Positions 4,995 to 5,272 of a stretch of 5,272 nucleotides of DNA are shown in pieces. The notes below the pieces were generated by a model. That model made no database searches. It was not told where the DNA came from and saw only the letters and a list, made by a program, of their open reading frames with translations. Position 1 is the first letter of the stretch. Each line of letters starts with the position of its first letter. Made by a program: the position numbers and the translations under genes. Source of the stretch: an uncultured Collinsella sp. (lineage in GTDB: Bacteria; Actinomycetota; Coriobacteriia; Coriobacteriales; Coriobacteriaceae); NCBI GenBank assembly GCA_902489855.1, contig CABUBS010000142.1, forward strand, positions 1 to 5,272, given 5' to 3'.

Positions 4995-5272
4995 GTGCGA
5001 CCGAGCGCGAGCATGCGATGCCTCCGCGGCCTCTGATGCCGTGGACGATGGCCCTGTGTGCCGGCATGTGCATGAGCTGCGCCTTGGTGCTCAACGTGGC
5101 CGTCGATGCGCTGCTGTGGGAGCGGGCTTCGGCGGTCGGGCCGCTTTGGGTCATCCCCGTTGCGGCGGCGGTATTCGTTGTGCTGGCTCAATCTTGTGCG
5201 TGGCTTGCCCCTTGGAAGCGGTGGCTGTATGCCGCGTCCGTCGGTCTTGTGGCGGGAACGGTCGTCTCGGCC
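4991..5272 (+). CDS. comEC: ComEC-type DNA uptake channel, N-terminal part (3' end missing)
   Basis: ComEC is the polytopic membrane protein through which single-stranded DNA enters during natural transformation; full-length members usually have about 700-800 residues. Only 94 codons are in the window and the frame is open to the last base. After a short polar start, RPLMPW (13-18) leads into hydrophobic segments at about 17-37, 47-67 and 74-94. This agrees with the typical ComEC beginning, a short tail followed by closely spaced membrane helices. Its ATG overlaps the comEA stop (ATGA, 4991-4994), so it is probably translated by coupling. The N-terminal region of ComEC is poorly conserved, so the name rests mainly on position after comEA plus the membrane pattern. 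The ComEC core and the beta-lactamase-like domain, if present, would be downstream. Confidence 0.8.
   Translation, partial: MSATEREHAMPPRPLMPWTMALCAGMCMSCALVLNVAVDALLWERASAVGPLWVIPVAAAVFVVLAQSCAWLAPWKRWLYAASVGLVAGTVVSA

Noticed and set aside
4709..5191. Minus-strand open frame across comEA and comEC
   Set aside because: It is antisense to two supported genes, has no recognisable motif, and has the composition expected of a shadow frame.
1..5272. CRISPR array, tRNA, rRNA, insertion sequence, toxin-antitoxin or phage genes
   Set aside because: No regularly spaced repeats, cloverleaf-like sequences, transposase motifs or small paired genes were seen. The non-coding gaps are only 239 and about 170 bases and are accounted for above.

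Overview
The window looks like an ordinary stretch of chromosome from a high-GC Actinomycetota bacterium. A Coriobacteriia gut organism such as Collinsella fits best. The reasons are an actinobacterial-type integration host factor gene (mihF) directly before gmk, a catalytic-cysteine class 1B dihydroorotate dehydrogenase, a ThiI without a rhodanese tail, and GC-rich third codon positions. The genus is an inference from gene content and remembered protein sequences, not a database match.

All recognised genes are on the + strand, in three blocks. Bases 1-1417 hold the 3' end of a pyrimidine operon: the last three quarters of pyrD, overlapping a complete pyrF by 7 bases. Bases 1418-1656 are non-coding and unusually rich in stem-loops: a bulged 58-base hairpin and a compact 37-base hairpin close to the mihF start. 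Bases 1657-4110 form a tight operon, mihF-gmk-rpoZ-thiI, closed by a textbook intrinsic terminator. It combines nucleoid architecture, GMP phosphorylation, the omega subunit of RNA polymerase and tRNA 4-thiouridine synthesis. Two of its junctions (mihF/gmk and rpoZ/thiI) consist of only an in-frame TAA stop, with the next start codon immediately after it.

Bases 4111-4280 are a second non-coding region, with a 12-bp palindrome and repeated GGTTTTGG words. Bases 4281 to the end hold a DNA-uptake (late competence) operon: comEA, a membrane-anchored DNA receptor with SLBB and helix-hairpin-helix domains, overlapping by 4 bases the start of comEC, the DNA channel, which runs off the window.

I see no mobile element, CRISPR array, tRNA, rRNA or defence system, and no evidence for a new multi-gene system. 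The points most worth a second look are the structured non-coding regions, the stop-only gene junctions, thiI in the position after rpoZ, and the DNA-uptake genes in this lineage.
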